A model generated the notes under the pieces. It made no database searches. It had not been told where the DNA came from and was given only the letters and a program-made list of their open reading frames with translations. From assembly GCA_014885115.2 (NCBI GenBank), contig WKLE02001151.1, forward strand, positions 1 to 40,351: a stretch of DNA of 40,351 bases. The letters run 5' to 3'. Positions 31,248 to 40,351 of the stretch are shown here, in pieces (within the stretch, counting starts at the first letter, position 1; every line of letters begins with the position of its first letter). The translations under genes and the position numbers were made by a program. This DNA is from Asterionellopsis glacialis. Lineage: Eukaryota; Bacillariophyta; Plagiogrammaphyceae; Rhaphoneidales; Asterionellopsidaceae.

Positions 31248-32360
31248 ATGGACGCAACGGCTCCCCAACCAATGCAAAGGGGCAGAATGCGTCTCCGTCC
31301 GATGCATCGCAAAAGTCCCGAAGGAAGTTTGTCGTCAATGATGAACGAAGAAGAGCTCGCTCGGAGTTGTATCGATCACGCCACACTAATAGCAACACAG
31401 CAGTCACGTAGTAAAAGTTCCTCGAATTTAATATGGCGTTCGAAGGTGGCTCAATGGTTCTACGATGTCGTTGACCAACTGGGAGAATCGCGAGACATAG
31501 TTTTCATTGCTATGAACATCGTGGACAGATTTTGTTCAATGAACTCATCGATGCAGTACGGTAGAGACGAACAGGCTTACGAAGCCGCTGCTATGACTGG
31601 TCTTTTTCTTGCATTGAAACTATGTGGGAGGAGAAAATTGGGCGCATCTGAAATAACAAGGATGAGCCAACATGGAACTGGGACAGACGAGATTGTCAGA
31701 ATGGGGAAGGCAATGATAAGTGCACTCTCATGGGATCACAAGTTAAACACTCCTTCCAATTTTGTTCAAGCATTTCTTGCTTTGCTTCCAGAAACTGTTA
31801 ACGATAGTACAAAACGTGCTTTGCACGAAACTGCTTCATACCTTACCGAAGCATCCGTTTGCGATTCGTTCTTTTCAGGAATGCCTTCATCGGAAGTTGC
31901 CTATGCAGCCGTTCTGAATGCAATTGGGTCTGATGAAGCTACCAGTCAACTGAAGCGAGAAGATCTTTCACGTTTTTATTCACTTATCCAAGATACCACC
32001 TCCTTGGACCACGAAGGCGAGAACATTACGTTGCTGCGGTCAAGGCTCAACGAAATATATATTCAATCCGAAGAAAATAATCAAACCGAGCCTCAAGTTA
32101 TTCCTATTGCCGTTGAGGAGGACAGCGTTGGCCGTCCTGTCCTTTCCAGAGCTTTTAATATCCGCAAGGTATCTTCCGATAATATGCAGCTTAAGCCTGT
32201 TGTTCGGTCCAAGGCAGTGACTTCGTTCACGGCACTGTGCCCTCCTTCCCCTTCACAGTCTGAAGATGGTGATCGATCTACTAGGAAACGTGCAGTCTCT
32301 CCGGCGCCAATGTGCAGCGAACCTGATACTAAGCGTGCACGGAGACTGTCATTGTTTTAG
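31248..32360 (+). CDS. dsCYC: Diatom-type cyclin (dsCYC-like)
   Basis: This is a single exon of 370 residues. Residues ~35-170 form a cyclin N-terminal box: EEELARSCIDHATLIA, then WRSKVAQWFYDVVDQLGESR (the R-x-x-x-x-W-x-x-x-V pattern), FIAMNIVDRFCS, AAAMTGLFLALKLCGRRKLG and KAMISALSWDHKLNTPSNFV. Cyclins bind and activate cyclin-dependent kinases. This compact form, with the Leu-Lys-x-x-G-rich third helix and a serine/proline-rich C-tail, is that of the expanded diatom-specific cyclins, thought to link nutrient or light signals to cell-cycle re-entry (family knowledge). A second, weaker cyclin-C-like helical region spans ~175-270. The C-terminus has a basic KRAVSP...DTKRARRLS stretch that may act in nuclear import. 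The ATG at 31248 is the first in frame. The gene is convergent with the DysF gene. Confidence 0.88.
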   Translation: MDATAPQPMQRGRMRLRPMHRKSPEGSLSSMMNEEELARSCIDHATLIATQQSRSKSSSNLIWRSKVAQWFYDVVDQLGESRDIVFIAMNIVDRFCSMNSSMQYGRDEQAYEAAAMTGLFLALKLCGRRKLGASEITRMSQHGTGTDEIVRMGKAMISALSWDHKLNTPSNFVQAFLALLPETVNDSTKRALHETASYLTEASVCDSFFSGMPSSEVAYAAVLNAIGSDEATSQLKREDLSRFYSLIQDTTSLDHEGENITLLRSRLNEIYIQSEENNQTEPQVIPIAVEEDSVGRPVLSRAFNIRKVSSDNMQLKPVVRSKAVTSFTALCPPSPSQSEDGDRSTRKRAVSPAPMCSEPDTKRARRLSLF

Positions 32361-32958
32361 AAACTTTTTGGTGGATTGTATCAAGTGTTAAATACAAAAT
32401 ATCACTACAAACTTCCATTCACATCAACACACTATTCACGTCAAAATCATGACCTATGTTCACGACGAACAGACAAACCAACTTTTTCCGTTTCAGAAGA
32501 TTACACGGAAGAGGTAGAAAGAACAGTATCCCACCTCTCAGCCAAGTAACTTCGCGCATGACATTCATCACAAGTTTTTCATTCGAATAAGATGCGTACG
32601 GTTCATATCTTTTCACCATGCATCGAAGCAACACACACTATTCATCGATATAGAGATTGTACAAAAGCAAAAACCTTTCCTGTCAACCTTTGGACACCAC
32701 ACTTTTCACGCAACCAATGTTATAGAAGTCCCGGTTGGCATATAGATCATTCATAAGTTAATTCAAAATTTTAATCAGAGATCCAATAATTTAAATAGAT
32801 ACGGATAAATTTTCTTAAAATAAAAATTGAAACAAAAAAAATTATGCTTATTCATTAAAAATTGATTATTCTATTCTACATGATTTTAACTCTTCATTTC
32901 TTCCAAATTTAAGATTCTTCTTTTTAACGCGAAGAAATAATAAACAAGGTATTTCAAT
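32361..32958. other. Convergent AT-rich spacer
   Basis: This lies between the 3' ends of the cyclin and DysF-protein genes. It is very AT-rich, especially 32750-32950, with no coding signal. It presumably contains both polyadenylation regions. Confidence 0.6.
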
Positions 32959-34617
32959 TCAATTCGAAGAAGTATCATGTTCTCCAACATTATCCAAGAA
33001 GTCATCCTCTGCACTCACTGTACTTTCAGGTTTGCGCCAGGATGGCAGCGCTTTGGTTGCAGGGCTAATTTTTAGTTTATTAAGAACTCTCCCACGGCTG
33101 ATTTTTTTCCAATCAAAACCTTGCCCGTCTTCAGTTGCACCTCTCTCTGCTGAGGACGAAGAGCTATCGTCTGCATCACTTTCGATTGGAGCAGTTCCTT
33201 CATCTGGTTTAAACCGAACAAGGTTTGTGGCCTCAGATAGTATGCCACCAATGGTATGCTTTATTTTTTCAACATTTCGCTGGTGTGTACTACCTGTTCC
33301 AGAGCCGTTGGAACTCGCGCTGTTATCGTCGTTTTGTGATGGACTGAATGATCCCGATAACCTCTCTTCTAGGTCGGGCATTGCTTTATTTTTCTCGTCT
33401 TTGTCATTGAACTGCTTTATTTTTTTCAGGTGTTTGGAAACTTGAAACATATTCTTTGTTAACTTTTGATTTAGGTCCAAAATTTGTTTTTCTTTTTGCT
33501 GCACTTCAGATTCCATTTTCATTTGCTGCTCTTCACATTCTGTTAGTTGGATCTTCGTTTCTACTAATTGTTCGCTAAGCTTGTTCGCAGTCATTTCAAA
33601 GTTTGCATTGTCTGCCATAAGTTTTAAATAGTGTTCTGTACGCTCAGAGGCGTGGGGGTACGACAAGAGGGCACGTTTTCTTGACCACTTCCTTTGACGG
33701 ACAGGTCTCTCAACTCCTTGACCAGCTAATGAGGATGTATTTCTGCCAGCATTGCCCCAGCAAAGTTCTGCAGGGTTAGCCAAAAATTCATGTGGATTTC
33801 TTGCATATGACCATCCATCATTGTCACAATCTACATGAGTGTTGGATACAGCATTTGTGGGGCTGCTATGATCTGGAGTAACGGCAACTCGTTTGACGAC
33901 TCTCCAATTTCCGACCCATGTCCATATTGCACCATCATTAGGAAGAGGATAACCATCGTTAATATTGAGGACTCGAGTTATAGAAGAGTCGGTCATGACA
34001 CATTCTCTCGGTGGCCGTTCACCTCCAAATAGACGTTTTATATGATTGGATTTATTCTCATTTTCTTCATCTTCAGTGAAGGTCTGACTTGCTTCTGGTT
34101 TGACTATTGGCATTGTTCTAAAAAACGGTGGAAATGATTTGAGATCATCGATCCATTTCTTTTTATTTTTATCGTAAATTTGCCATTGATAAACTTCTTC
34201 GGCAGCAAACGCATACTGCTGGACTCTATCGTCCCAAGGTAAAATTTCCAACAATCTCAACACATGAAGCGGAAGCTTGCACGATTTGGAAGTTATTGCT
34301 TTGTTTTCACCTATCAAAGCATCGACAAGTCCAGCTAGCTCGTCCCGCTCTGTTTGCATTGCTATTAGATCCCGCCTCCGAACACTTTCCTGCTGTTCTT
34401 TTGTTGTTTCTGCAGCTGCTTGTTCTTCTGTGATTTTTCGAAGGTTTTCTTCCAGTTCGGCTCGTCGTGTTCTTTCACGATCTAACTCGTGTAAAACTTC
34501 ATTTAATACTCCCTCTTCCTGATTTTTTTGCTCGTGCTGTTGCAACATAGAATTGTTAGACGCAGATGATGCAACTCTCCAATTATGAGTGAAATTATCA
34601 TCTGGAGAGTCGCTCAT
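32959..34617 (-). CDS. Coiled-coil protein with DysF (peroxin/dysferlin-type) domain
   Basis: This is a single exon of 552 residues on the minus strand, with ATG at 34617. Residues ~28-110 are a charged heptad-rich coiled coil (LHELDRERTRRAELEENLRK). Residues ~140-315 fit a DysF domain: VYQWQIYDKNKKKW at 143-155, ERPP at 200-203, IWTWVGNWRVVKRV at 231-244, DGWSYARNPHEF at 267-278 and the signature RPVRQRKWSRKR at 304-315. A second coiled coil follows (about 330-430), then an acidic Ser-rich tail. DysF domains occur in dysferlin, in fungal Pex23/Pex30-type peroxins of ER-peroxisome contacts, and in TECPR1, where one binds sphingomyelin. No transmembrane segment is evident, so this is not a typical peroxin. 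A membrane- or lipid-contact adaptor is inferred. Confidence 0.8.
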   Translation of the reverse strand: MSDSPDDNFTHNWRVASSASNNSMLQQHEQKNQEEGVLNEVLHELDRERTRRAELEENLRKITEEQAAAETTKEQQESVRRRDLIAMQTERDELAGLVDALIGENKAITSKSCKLPLHVLRLLEILPWDDRVQQYAFAAEEVYQWQIYDKNKKKWIDDLKSFPPFFRTMPIVKPEASQTFTEDEENENKSNHIKRLFGGERPPRECVMTDSSITRVLNINDGYPLPNDGAIWTWVGNWRVVKRVAVTPDHSSPTNAVSNTHVDCDNDGWSYARNPHEFLANPAELCWGNAGRNTSSLAGQGVERPVRQRKWSRKRALLSYPHASERTEHYLKLMADNANFEMTANKLSEQLVETKIQLTECEEQQMKMESEVQQKEKQILDLNQKLTKNMFQVSKHLKKIKQFNDKDEKNKAMPDLEERLSGSFSPSQNDDNSASSNGSGTGSTHQRNVEKIKHTIGGILSEATNLVRFKPDEGTAPIESDADDSSSSSAERGATEDGQGFDWKKISRGRVLNKLKISPATKALPSWRKPESTVSAEDDFLDNVGEHDTSSN

Positions 34618-34776
34618 CTTGCTCTTGATTGAATTGCAAGCGAAGAGATTTCCATTGGGTTCAGGTCGTGTCTGGCGTATCGGTGAAAATTGGAAAATGG
34701 AAATTTCCTGGCATTCCGTTGTTCGCTCGTACGCTGGAATCAGTCAAAGTCAAACACGGCAACTACTGCCTGTCTG

Positions 34777-35094
34777 TACCAGGTAACTTTTTTAAACTTC
34801 AAATCAGTGCGGTTCGGAAAGCGAGCCTTCATCATACAGGTAAGATATATTATTCGTTATTTAGATACCAGGTACCATTTATACCAGGTACTAAATGTAG
34901 CTGTACCAGGTATTAGTAAATATTTAAAAACATGAACAATAAAAAAGAGTACCGGGTACAGTACATTATGGGTTCTACAAGATGTGTTCACTATTAGTAA
35001 GGGATCCTTGTGCACTGTACCTGGTACATTATGCATGCACATTTATCCCCAGTACCCGGGTACGAATGAATTGTCTCCAGGAAATTACCTGGTA
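34777..35094. repeat. Cluster of TACCWGGTA palindromes
   Basis: Exact copies lie at 34777-34785, 34866-34874, 34882-34890, 34904-34912, 35018-35026 and 35086-35094. Near variants TACCGGGTA (~34950) and TACCCGGGTA (~35053) are interspersed. Confidence 0.8.
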
Positions 35095-35605
35095 CAGTAT
35101 CGTGTACTCTGAACATGTTGTAGATTACCTCTGCAATGAATACTTCCTAATTACTTTTTGTCCTATCAATGTAAAAAACAATTTTCAAATAATATCACTG
35201 TAAGTCCTGGTGTAACTAGTAGTATCTACCAGAACGGTAATAATATGACCACTGTTACACAGATAGAAAAAGTTCTCTCCATTTTCCAGAACTAGGCAGG
35301 GGGCCTGCTGATATATTTTTATGCAGACATCAGTCAGTCAGTTACGAAGTAGTTGGACCCCTAGAGGAAGGCGTCTGTCGTGTTCCGTCATCAAGTAGAC
35401 ACATCCTCGGCGAATCTTACTTTCACGATTTATTTCACTGCTGTTGGTGATTGGTCGGTGTCAAGTATGTCAACTTCCGTATTTTGCAAATGATCTTTGA
35501 CCTTTATTTTCCCAAGGTTTCAACAGAATCGCATCTTTTTTTTCATCTCATACAGCATCTATTTTATTTGCGTGGGCTAGAGAGCTCTACATCAAGACGT
35601 TATCA

Positions 35606-35609
<4 letters not shown>

Positions 35610-35642
<33 letters not shown>

Positions 35643-35665
35643 CTTTCTCTCTCTAGAGAGAGAAA
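35610..35665. repeat. (CT)n microsatellite ending in a CT/AG palindrome
   Basis: About 15 CT units run from 35610 to 35639. They are followed by ctcttt and a perfect 22-bp palindrome at 35644-35665 (tttctctctct|agagagagaaa). The element ends 66 bp before the urease ATG, so it is in the core promoter or leader. Confidence 0.9.
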
Positions 35666-35731
35666 ACAAAAATTCAAGTGAAGAATAAGTAGTACTGTAT
35701 TCATAATTGTCAACTCAAGATAGCAAACAAG

Positions 35732-38596
35732 ATGTTATCTGTGTCGATTGCATTGCGTCGAGTTGGTCTCCCACGACAACTATCAACAAAGACACTTGCC
35801 CCAACTGCATCTACAACCACATACGGTAGTAAGGGTACCTTTCCATCCGAACAACGTCGTTTTCTACATTTGTCACCTCGTGAGGCAGATCATTTACAAT
35901 TGCATAATGCAGGTCGCCTTGCACAATATCGATTAGCACGTGGTGTGCGCTTGAATTATCCAGAGGCGGTGGCTCTTATTACCATGCAAATGATGGAAAA
36001 AATTCGTGATGGAAAAAATTCAGTTTCAGATTTAATGACCTTGGGACAATCATTAATTGGACGTCGACAAGTTATGCCAGGTGTTGAAAAGATGATTAAG
36101 GATGTTCAGGTGGAAGCAACCTTTCCAGATGGGACGAAACTATTGACGGTCCATTCCCCTATTTCAGCATTAGATGGGGATTTGTCCTTGGCATTGGAAG
36201 GATCATTCTTACCTGTACCTGACACATCTATCTTTGGTGAAATGGACGGAGACGAGACAGCACCAGGTGCAATTTTAACGTCCGATTCCATGGGTCCCAT
36301 TACTCTCAATGAAGGACGTTCTTTAGTTGAAATGGTAGTTACCAATACAGGTGACCGTCCTATCCAAGTCGGATCACATTATGCCTTTGTTGAGACAAAC
36401 AAGGCATTGGAATTTGATCGTCGCCTAAGTATTGGCAAGCGATTAAATGTCCCATCTGGTGCATCTGTACGATTTGAACCAGGTGAATCGAAAACTATTA
36501 CTCTGGTGGATATTGCAGGTACGAAGACAGTTCTATCAGGTAATCGTTTGACAAATGGACCTGCCACACCAGACCGAGAGGATGATATTATGGACCGCGT
36601 CACTTCAGGTGGATTCAAACATGTACCAGCTAGTGGAGCACAAGTTCCAGAGGGCAAACCCTATGTTCTGGAACGATCTGCCTATTCTGACATGTATGGC
36701 CCAACCGTTGGCGACCGCGTAACACTAGGCGATACCTGTCTTAAGATTCGCGTGGAAAAGGATTTGACAGTGTATGGTGATGAATGTAAATTTGGCGGCG
36801 GCAAATCACTCCGCGAAGGAATGGGACAGGCCACTGGACCTAAATCATCCGAAGCGTTGGATGTTGTTATTACCAATGCTCTTATTGTGGATGCTATCAC
36901 GGGTATCGTCAAGGCAGATGTTGGCATCAAAGGGAACCGAATTGTAGCCATTGGCAAGGCAGGTAATCCTGACATGATGGCAAATGTCGATGCAAACATG
37001 ATTGTTGGAGCTTCAACAGATGTCATTGCAGGTGAAAAAATGATTCTTACAGCAGGTGGAATTGACACTCACGTGCATTGGATCTGTCCACAACAAGTGA
37101 ATGATGCCATTGCCTCTGGTATCACCACTATGTTTGGTGGTGGAACAGGACCATCTTCAGGTACTTGTGCTACCACTTGTACACCGGCTCCATCTCAATA
37201 TGAAATGATGCTAAAAGCTACAGATGACATGCCACTTAACTTTGGATTTTCTGGCAAAGGTAAGTTTATCTCTTTCTCTTCAAGTCTTGGTTGCCTTCCA
37301 TAGATTCTTTCTAATGTTTCTTAACTTTTCTTCTCATTTGCTCTTTTTAAATCAAAGGAAATACTAGTGATCCCACTGTCCTCCATGATGTGTTGAGAGC
37401 TGGTGCAGCAGGATTTAAATTGCATGAAGATTGGGGTACTACACCATCTGCTATTGAAGCTGCTTTAGATTTCGCCGAAGAGAATGATGTAGCTATCACT
37501 ATTCACACAGACACATTGAATGAGTCAGGATTTGTTGACGATTCAATTGCTGCCATGAAGGGTCGAACAATTCATACCTACCATACTGAGGGTGCTGGTG
37601 GAGGACATGCACCTGATATCATCAAGATTGTTAAGGAACCATTTGTCCTTCCTAGTTCTACGAACCCTACAAGGCCTTTTACCGTCAATACAATCGATGA
37701 ACATTTAGATATGGTGAGTAATTTTCTTTGGTGTTTTCCTTGTCTTTTGCGTATTATGCGAGGATGAAAGCACAGTCATCAACAGACAACGATATCTAAA
37801 CTATTTTTTTTTTCAGCTTATGGTCTGTCATCATTTAGACTCGTCAATTCCCGAAGATGTTGCATTTGCAGAGTCGAGGATCCGCGCAGAAACCATCGCC
37901 GCCGAAGATATTCTTCATGACATGGGTGCCATATCCATGATTTCAAGTGACTCTCAAGCCATGGGCCGTGTTGGTGAGGTGATCAGTCGTACATGGCAAA
38001 CGGCTGACAAAATGAAACAACAGCTTGGATCATTAGTTGAAGATAGTGGATCTGAATCACATCCTGATGGGGAGGACGACAACTACCGTGTCAAAAGGTA
38101 TATTGCCAAATATACCATCAATCCAGCCATTACACATGGAATGAGTCACGTTGTTGGATCAATTGAACCTGGAAAGTTAGCCGACCTTTGTTTGTGGAAA
38201 CCTGGTCTTTTCGGTGCAAAACCTGAAATGATCATCAAGGGAGGTACTATTGCATGGGCACAAATGGGTGATCCAAATGCAAGCATCCCCACTCCTCAAC
38301 CAGTATCGATGCGTCCTATGTTTGGTGCTATGGGCAAGGCTGCTGCTGGAACAAGTGTTGCCTTCGTCTCCTCGGAAGCCGCCGGTATTGGCATAGGAGA
38401 AACCTATGGCTTATCAAAGGAGGTCGTTGGAGTTGTAGGTTGTCGTGGACTTTCCAAGAAGGATATGGTATTGAACGATGCCACTCCAGATATTGAAGTA
38501 GATCCCGAAACATTCGAAGTAGTAGCAGATGGAAAACGTATTACTTGCGATCCTGTTGGAAAGGTGCCATTGGCACAGAAATACTTCTTCTTTTAG
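35732..38596 (+). CDS. URE: Urease, single-chain (gamma-beta-alpha fused)
   Basis: The nickel enzyme hydrolyses urea to ammonia and carbamate. There are three exons, 35732-37259, 37358-37713 and 37817-38596, with introns of 98 and 103 bp; the product is 887 residues. The order is gamma ([19 protein letters not shown]), beta ([30 protein letters not shown]) and alpha, as in plant and fungal ureases. Nickel-site and catalytic residues are all visible: HVHW, the carbamylated Lys in [44 protein letters not shown] (mobile-flap Cys632 and catalytic His) and [11 protein letters not shown]. The family normally starts at the LSPRE segment. Here ~46 extra residues precede it ([19 protein letters not shown]...), basic and Ser/Thr-rich with no acid before residue 40, like a mitochondrial or plastid presequence. 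Nickel accessory genes are not in the window. Confidence 0.97.
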
Positions 38597-40351
38597 TTTA
38601 AATCATTACATGAAAATACATTTTCCGATTGAATAATTATTCAATTTTTTAGAGCACAGCAATTACTAAAACACATTGACTCTTAGTTTTTTTAAGTACT
38701 TTTAAGTAAATTATGTTCGAAAAAATCTTATAGAAAGCAGATCATGGCATGGGTGAATTGTATCAGCAACAGATGTGCACGTGGCTGCAACATCTCTGAA
38801 GAAATCAACTTTTAGATTTTTGAGAAGTTATTTCTTGTACAGTACAAGTAGGACTAGAGACTGATAGATGTCAGGGTGCATGATGCACCATAAACCATAC
38901 AGGAGTATGTGCCAAGACAAACCCTGTCACAGGAAAGTTACCACTTCATTGCATTTTTAAATCAACATTTAGTATTAAGTCCACGTCATGTACTACGAGT
39001 GGAACAATCTATTTGACGAGAATTGATACCGACACATTTGGATTCCATTGCAATGGAAGATGATGATCATAAATATCCTTCACAGAAGTGATTAATGATT
39101 GGATTCACAGTCAAAAAGCCTTACAGAGTTGGCAAACCCAAAATCACGAAAAGATAAATTATGAAATATTGCCAGGGAAATCTTGAAACGTTCCAAATTG
39201 ACACCATCCAAACAACACAGGAATGATGATAATGGTGAACTAAACTCCCCGTAGGACACTCTTAAGGATGGTTCTTGTGTGGGCAGACAGACTTCAATTT
39301 ACCATTTACTTATATTTCAGGATAATTTACTTTTTACTAAATTAGCGGATATTCTCAGGATTAAACTAAGATCATAATTTACACCACCAAATAAAAGCCT
39401 TCTTTTCTTTTGTGTGTTGTTTGTCTGATTGTTTTGTTGTGCTGTGGTTGACCTTAGTGACATAGCACAGATGGTGCAACAGATGAAAAAGAAGATGATG
39501 ATAGTCTTTTTGGTGACCTTGTTATCCAAGATAGGTATGATTATGACAAAGAGAATATAAGTAATCATCTTCCACCCATTATTAAATGGTCATTTTGTAT
39601 TCTTTCAGTTGTTTTGGATGAAACTCTTTCAATTTGTAGATTAGGGAGTGGATTCAGAGGTGGCACTAACATTGTTTTTGTTCAATTGCCTTGGCATGAG
39701 CTGGTTATTTCCCATCACATACATCTTGTGCAGAATGCAAAAACATACTCCACATTTTACCAATGACAGTATGAACAACAAAATTAATCACAGACATGGG
39801 CAAAAATTGAACTTCATACCACTATCCTTTGTTTTATTGTCATCACTGTCCATTTTGTGATAAAAATTTCTTTGGATATGATCTTTTTCTTCAGTACCTT
39901 GATCTTTGTCCCTACTGTCATCATTATTGTCATCCTCAGAATCTACATAATACTGAATATTATCTTTTTGATCAGCAATGTATTCATTGTCACCCATTAG
40001 CACACTCCCATCAGTATCTTTTGTTGATGGATTCCATGTGCCATCTTTGCTAACTGCTAACCAATATACAGTTTAATCATTTCTTCAGATATATGCAGTC
40101 TACTTGCTTCATTTCACAGACATCATACTAGGTTCTCAACACACATGGTCAAGTCCAACCACAGTCACTAGTAAGGTAAGGATTTGTGTTTTTGAATATT
40201 CTATATAGATAACTTCCAGTATTGTTGTTGCTGTGGTGGTATTGATAATGGCACAACTATGGACTAAACCTGCACTATGCTGCAGACAAATTTGAAAAGT
40301 GATAGAAAAAGGTTTGAAAAGGAAGTAGATTTTATTGAAGTGAATAAATTA
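38597..40351. other. Terminal spacer, no supported gene
   Basis: This is AT-rich sequence downstream of urease. Minus-strand frames near 40065-39788 (acidic: NIQYYVDSEDDNNDDSRD) and 39568-39317 (hydrophobic start, RRLLFGG) have no recognised domain or clear splice pairing. The first could be an exon of a gene running off the right edge, but I cannot support it. Confidence 0.5.

Larger units (their letters stand above)
34618..35731. other. Divergent spacer upstream of urease and DysF gene
   Basis: This holds a dense palindrome cluster (34777-35094), a (CT)n microsatellite and a 22-bp CT/AG palindrome just before the urease start. No gene is supported. Both promoters must lie here. Confidence 0.6.

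Noticed and set aside
39317..39568. Minus-strand 83-codon ORF with a hydrophobic N-terminus
   Set aside because: The signal-peptide look comes from an AT-rich run. There is no conserved mature region.
39788..40065. Acidic minus-strand frame near the right edge
   Set aside because: It could be an exon of a gene extending past the window, but no splice partners or domain were found. Its Asp/Glu richness comes from a simple tca/atc-rich sequence.

Overview
The window looks like nuclear DNA of a diatom. The evidence is: (i) short GT-AG introns of about 50-170 bp in many genes; (ii) two proteins with a bipartite plastid-targeting N-terminus ending in an AxAF-type motif (adenylate kinase AAAFTP, ferredoxin-thioredoxin reductase ANAFAP), a signature of secondary red plastids; (iii) a cyclin resembling the diatom-specific cyclin family; (iv) both strands densely used by unrelated single genes with no operons. 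The species cannot be fixed from the sequence alone. No rRNA, tRNA, intact transposon or CRISPR array was recognised.

Layout, left to right: an ankyrin-repeat protein (663-1865, +); an Sfp/AASDHPPT-type 4'-phosphopantetheinyl transferase (2978-4135, +) followed by a decayed partial copy of its own 3' end; a four-exon protein with a FAIM-like N-terminal domain, a ubiquitin-interacting motif and a long Pro/Gln-rich tail (5172-7228, +); a plastid adenylate kinase (8094-9114, +) convergent with a nuclear gene for the plastid ferredoxin-thioredoxin reductase catalytic subunit (9430-10048, -); an MBD4-like DNA glycosylase gene with a probable upstream MBD-like domain (11152-12960, -); a nine-exon neutral ceramidase with two consecutive microexons (13508-16848, +); a repeat-rich spacer with a 123-bp-period direct repeat and a small orphan gene (18198, +); a small U-box protein (19232-19638, -); a truncated, frame-broken MFS transporter (19667-21002, -); a PELP1/RIX1-like ribosome-biogenesis protein (21473-24474, +) convergent with a hemerythrin/CHY/RING E3 ligase of the BRUTUS/HRZ type (24568-27039, -); a SET-like protein with an N-terminal Cys/His knuckle (28024-28993, +); a dsCYC-like cyclin (31248-32360, +) convergent with a coiled-coil/DysF-domain protein (32959-34617, -); and a three-exon, single-chain urease with a presequence-like extension (35732-38596, +). 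The last 1.75 kb has no gene I can support.

The genes look like ordinary, functionally unlinked chromosomal neighbours: nitrogen use (urease), iron sensing (BTS-like), plastid redox and nucleotide balance (FTR, adenylate kinase), sphingolipid turnover (ceramidase), DNA repair (MBD4), and cell cycle and ribosome assembly (cyclin, PELP1-like). The most distinctive non-genic signal is a pair of 9-bp palindromes with a central A/T, TACC-W-GGTA and TAGG-W-CCTA. They recur in the spacers, sometimes overlapped into 16-bp perfect palindromes, and I did not find them inside the coding exons.
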